Assembly (NCBI RefSeq): GCF_000299415.1
Contig: NZ_AMPG01000001.1
Coordinates: 1,636,237 to 1,700,236, forward strand
Source of the DNA: Candidatus Microthrix parvicella Bio17-1
GTDB taxonomy: Bacteria > Actinomycetota > Acidimicrobiia > Acidimicrobiales > Microtrichaceae
Direction of reading: 5' to 3'
DNA: 64,000 nucleotides
Below the pieces are notes generated by a model. That model was not told the origin of the DNA, did not search any database, and saw only the letters and a list, made by a program, of their open reading frames with translations. The stretch's first letter is position 1. Each line of letters starts with the position of its first letter. Positions 63,401 to 64,000 of the stretch are shown piece after piece. The translations under genes and the position numbers were made by a program.

Positions 63401-64000
63401 GGCCGTCTCGAAGGCCACACCAACACGGTGTTGTCGGTGGGGTGGTCACCCGATGGCACCAGGCTGGTTTCCGGGTCCGACGATGGGACCATCCGGATCT
63501 GGGACCCCGAGGATGGCACCGAACTCGGCCGTCTCGAAGGCCACACCAACACGGTGTTGTCGGTGGGGTGGTCACCCGATGGCACCCGGCTGGTTTCCGG
63601 GTCCGACGATGGGACGATCCGGGTGTGGGACCCCGAGGATGGCACCGAACTCGGCCGTCTCGAAGGCCACACCCGCACGGTGTGGTCGGTGGGGTGGTCA
63701 CAGGATGGCACCAGGCTGGTTTCCGGGTCGGCCGATGGGACGATCCGGGTCTGGGACCCCGACGATGGCACCGAACTCGGTCGTCTCGAAGGCCACACCG
63801 GCGGGGTGTGGTCGGTGGGGTGGTCACCCGATGGGACCCGGCTGGTTTCCGGGTCGAACGATGGGACCATCCGGGTCTGGGACCCCGACGAGCGCACTGA
63901 ACTCGGTCGTCTTGAAGGCCACACCAACTCGGTGTTGTCGGTGGGGTGGTCACCGGACGGGACCAGGCTGGTTTCCGGGTCGAACGATGGGACCATCCGG
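60422..64000 (+). CDS. TIR-like/NB-ARC/WD40 STAND receptor (3' end beyond window)
   Basis: At least 1193 residues; the frame is open from the ATG at 60422 to the window end. An N-terminal TIR-like domain (1-150: 'RTIFACYRVHDFRDQIDPNE', 'WDDHLQSGQKFHPQIQQWI', 'AGAFIVLVGPQHGGSPYI') precedes an NB-ARC NTPase with Walker A GEGGLGKS (264-271), Walker B LVVLDDVWD (about 360-368), 'GRVLVTSRSDTVV' and the GLPL-like 'AADGRPIRLAVYAG'. A winged-helix region follows ('LAKRFWKLAIFPEDTPVPVH'), then WD40 units from residue 751: two diverged, eight full conserved and one cut by the window. Effector and sensor are fused here, unlike the neighbouring operon. The C-terminus and repeat total are unknown. Confidence 0.87.
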   Translation, partial: MPTEAQAERTIFACYRVHDFRDQIDPNEEERKFLQVLGERLGDLPGWSLRWDDHLQSGQKFHPQIQQWIKDAGAFIVLVGPQHGGSPYIRDHEFPAILREHEARGVPVFWVHLRTTDLQALARAYPELGGDLDQTFDALGDLSQSMFQNDLAPGSRPATADTRRMDAVLSQLCTELAVRNPPTGERSPGADPTDEEPATAQPLVHTGDSGFELSAEDRRTLEQRGRPVNHDWADLGDGRMDRLRAAVLSEAAVTGVVGPPVVVGEGGLGKSIAAAQLTEDPRILGSFPDGVYWTTLGRDPAEHPSRFERLHGDLVAGIRQRRSTAGPLPDKLNDLLSAPCEQPSEYLAVIRDLLRVSTALVVLDDVWDPARVRSLVPREGAGRVLVTSRSDTVVTGIGGTPVTIDRLDDALARRFLAQLAGLPHLSDAESAPVIAAADGRPIRLAVYAGMIKRDVSWSEVSERIADHDRAWGPDADAEYRAHEVSVSQLESTQPGLAKRFWKLAIFPEDTPVPVHVVAGLWGADLDDALQSIRALLRAGLLSRSGAAEAAPHRDGAISSADSIQLHDVTLDFLIRRGPYPEDWHFDLVTWARSLVSEEHGTTRWSTLAPAERYLWGHLFHHLKGAGLSDEIQETVLDPNWIGGRVSVTVGEGMLDDLSMAERLALRNPAAGRLVAEAAECWRRDQHLILRATSEAPATAKAAAPRDTAAAVWSRHSTSATDAGRWDTQVRRLAGHDPRRSGTSLDLPLDGVSAVAWAPTGDRVAVTGFDCCIRVWDTRSNTVLAAWEAHSATVWGLAWDPDGRRLASSSFDRTIRVWDPEDGTELGRLEGHTGGVWSVGWSPDGTRLVSGSADGTIRVWDPNERTELGRLEGHTRTVLSVGWSPDGTRLVSGLADGTIRVWDPDERTELGRLEGHTGGVLSVGWSPDGTRLVSGSADGTIRVWDPDERTELGRLEGHTDRVWSVGWSPDGTRLVSGSNDGTIRVWDPDERTELGRLEGHTNTVLSVGWSPDGTRLVSGSDDGTIRIWDPEDGTELGRLEGHTNTVLSVGWSPDGTRLVSGSDDGTIRVWDPEDGTELGRLEGHTRTVWSVGWSQDGTRLVSGSADGTIRVWDPDDGTELGRLEGHTGGVWSVGWSPDGTRLVSGSNDGTIRVWDPDERTELGRLEGHTNSVLSVGWSPDGTRLVSGSNDGTIR
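62672..64000 (+). repeat. WD40 coding array 2: 10 full units plus a partial, continues past the window
   Basis: Units of 126 bp start at 62672, 62798, 62924 and every 126 bp to 63932. The first two are diverged (SAVAWAPTG, GLAWDPDG); those from 62924 on are near-identical to array 1 units but lie on the opposite strand. Confidence 0.96.

Noticed and set aside
62511..63996. Long minus-strand and third-frame ORFs (about 480 codons) across array 2
   Set aside because: Same effect of repeat periodicity; the plus frame from 60422 continues the NB-ARC protein.

Overview
The window is high-GC DNA with many GTG starts, 4-bp start/stop overlaps (ATGA/GTGA) and promoters that look leaderless. The gene content fits an actinobacterium: UroD-ferrochelatase-protoporphyrinogen/coproporphyrinogen oxidase in one run, class E sortase, DUF3152, HelD-type RNA polymerase recycling factor, DtxR-family regulator, methylmalonyl-CoA mutase small subunit. 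An acidimicrobial lineage (Microthrix/Ilumatobacter-like) is my inference from general familiarity; no marker in the window proves it.

Layout. 1-3100 is the end of an integrated element: a partial excisionase-type HTH protein, a probable toxin-antitoxin pair (DUF6932-like nucleotidyltransferase fold plus XRE protein) and a tyrosine integrase that abuts the 3' end of tRNA-Ser(TGA), the likely attachment site. 3300-54650 is mostly ordinary chromosome: an MBL-fold hydrolase, an AI-2E family permease, malonyl-CoA decarboxylase with DoxX, methylmalonyl-CoA mutase small subunit (no large subunit beside it), a principal-like sigma factor, a selenocysteine tRNA with a strong terminator, an Lnt-like protein lacking the usual catalytic Cys, DUF456 and sortase E, three heme genes, HelD, a TetR/diiron-protein pair, a MacB-like export operon, a DtxR regulator, a methyltransferase/DUF3152/GH3 group, biotin synthase, tRNA-Arg(CCT), a GH38 alpha-mannosidase, an FtsX-type ABC cassette, a carotenoid oxygenase, an ABC-2 exporter, YggT, leucyl-tRNA synthetase, DsbA-like and CcdA-like thiol-redox proteins, TrpB2 and a sterol-methyltransferase-like enzyme.

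54766-64000 is the most unusual part: two divergent STAND (NLR-like) receptor transcription units. On the minus strand a TIR protein overlaps by 4 bp a 1643-residue protein with a NACHT NTPase, a pentapeptide-like stretch and 14 WD40 repeats. On the plus strand a TIR-like/NB-ARC/WD40 protein runs off the window end. Both carry near-identical 126-bp WD40 units in opposite orientation, about 6 kb apart. The 164-bp gap between the units holds a good TTGACG-N17-CATACT promoter for the TIR operon, placed so that transcription would start at the ATG. By analogy with known bacterial TIR-STAND and NACHT proteins I infer a defence (anti-phage) role. The inverted, in-frame arrays suggest that recombination could swap sensor tails between the two receptors.
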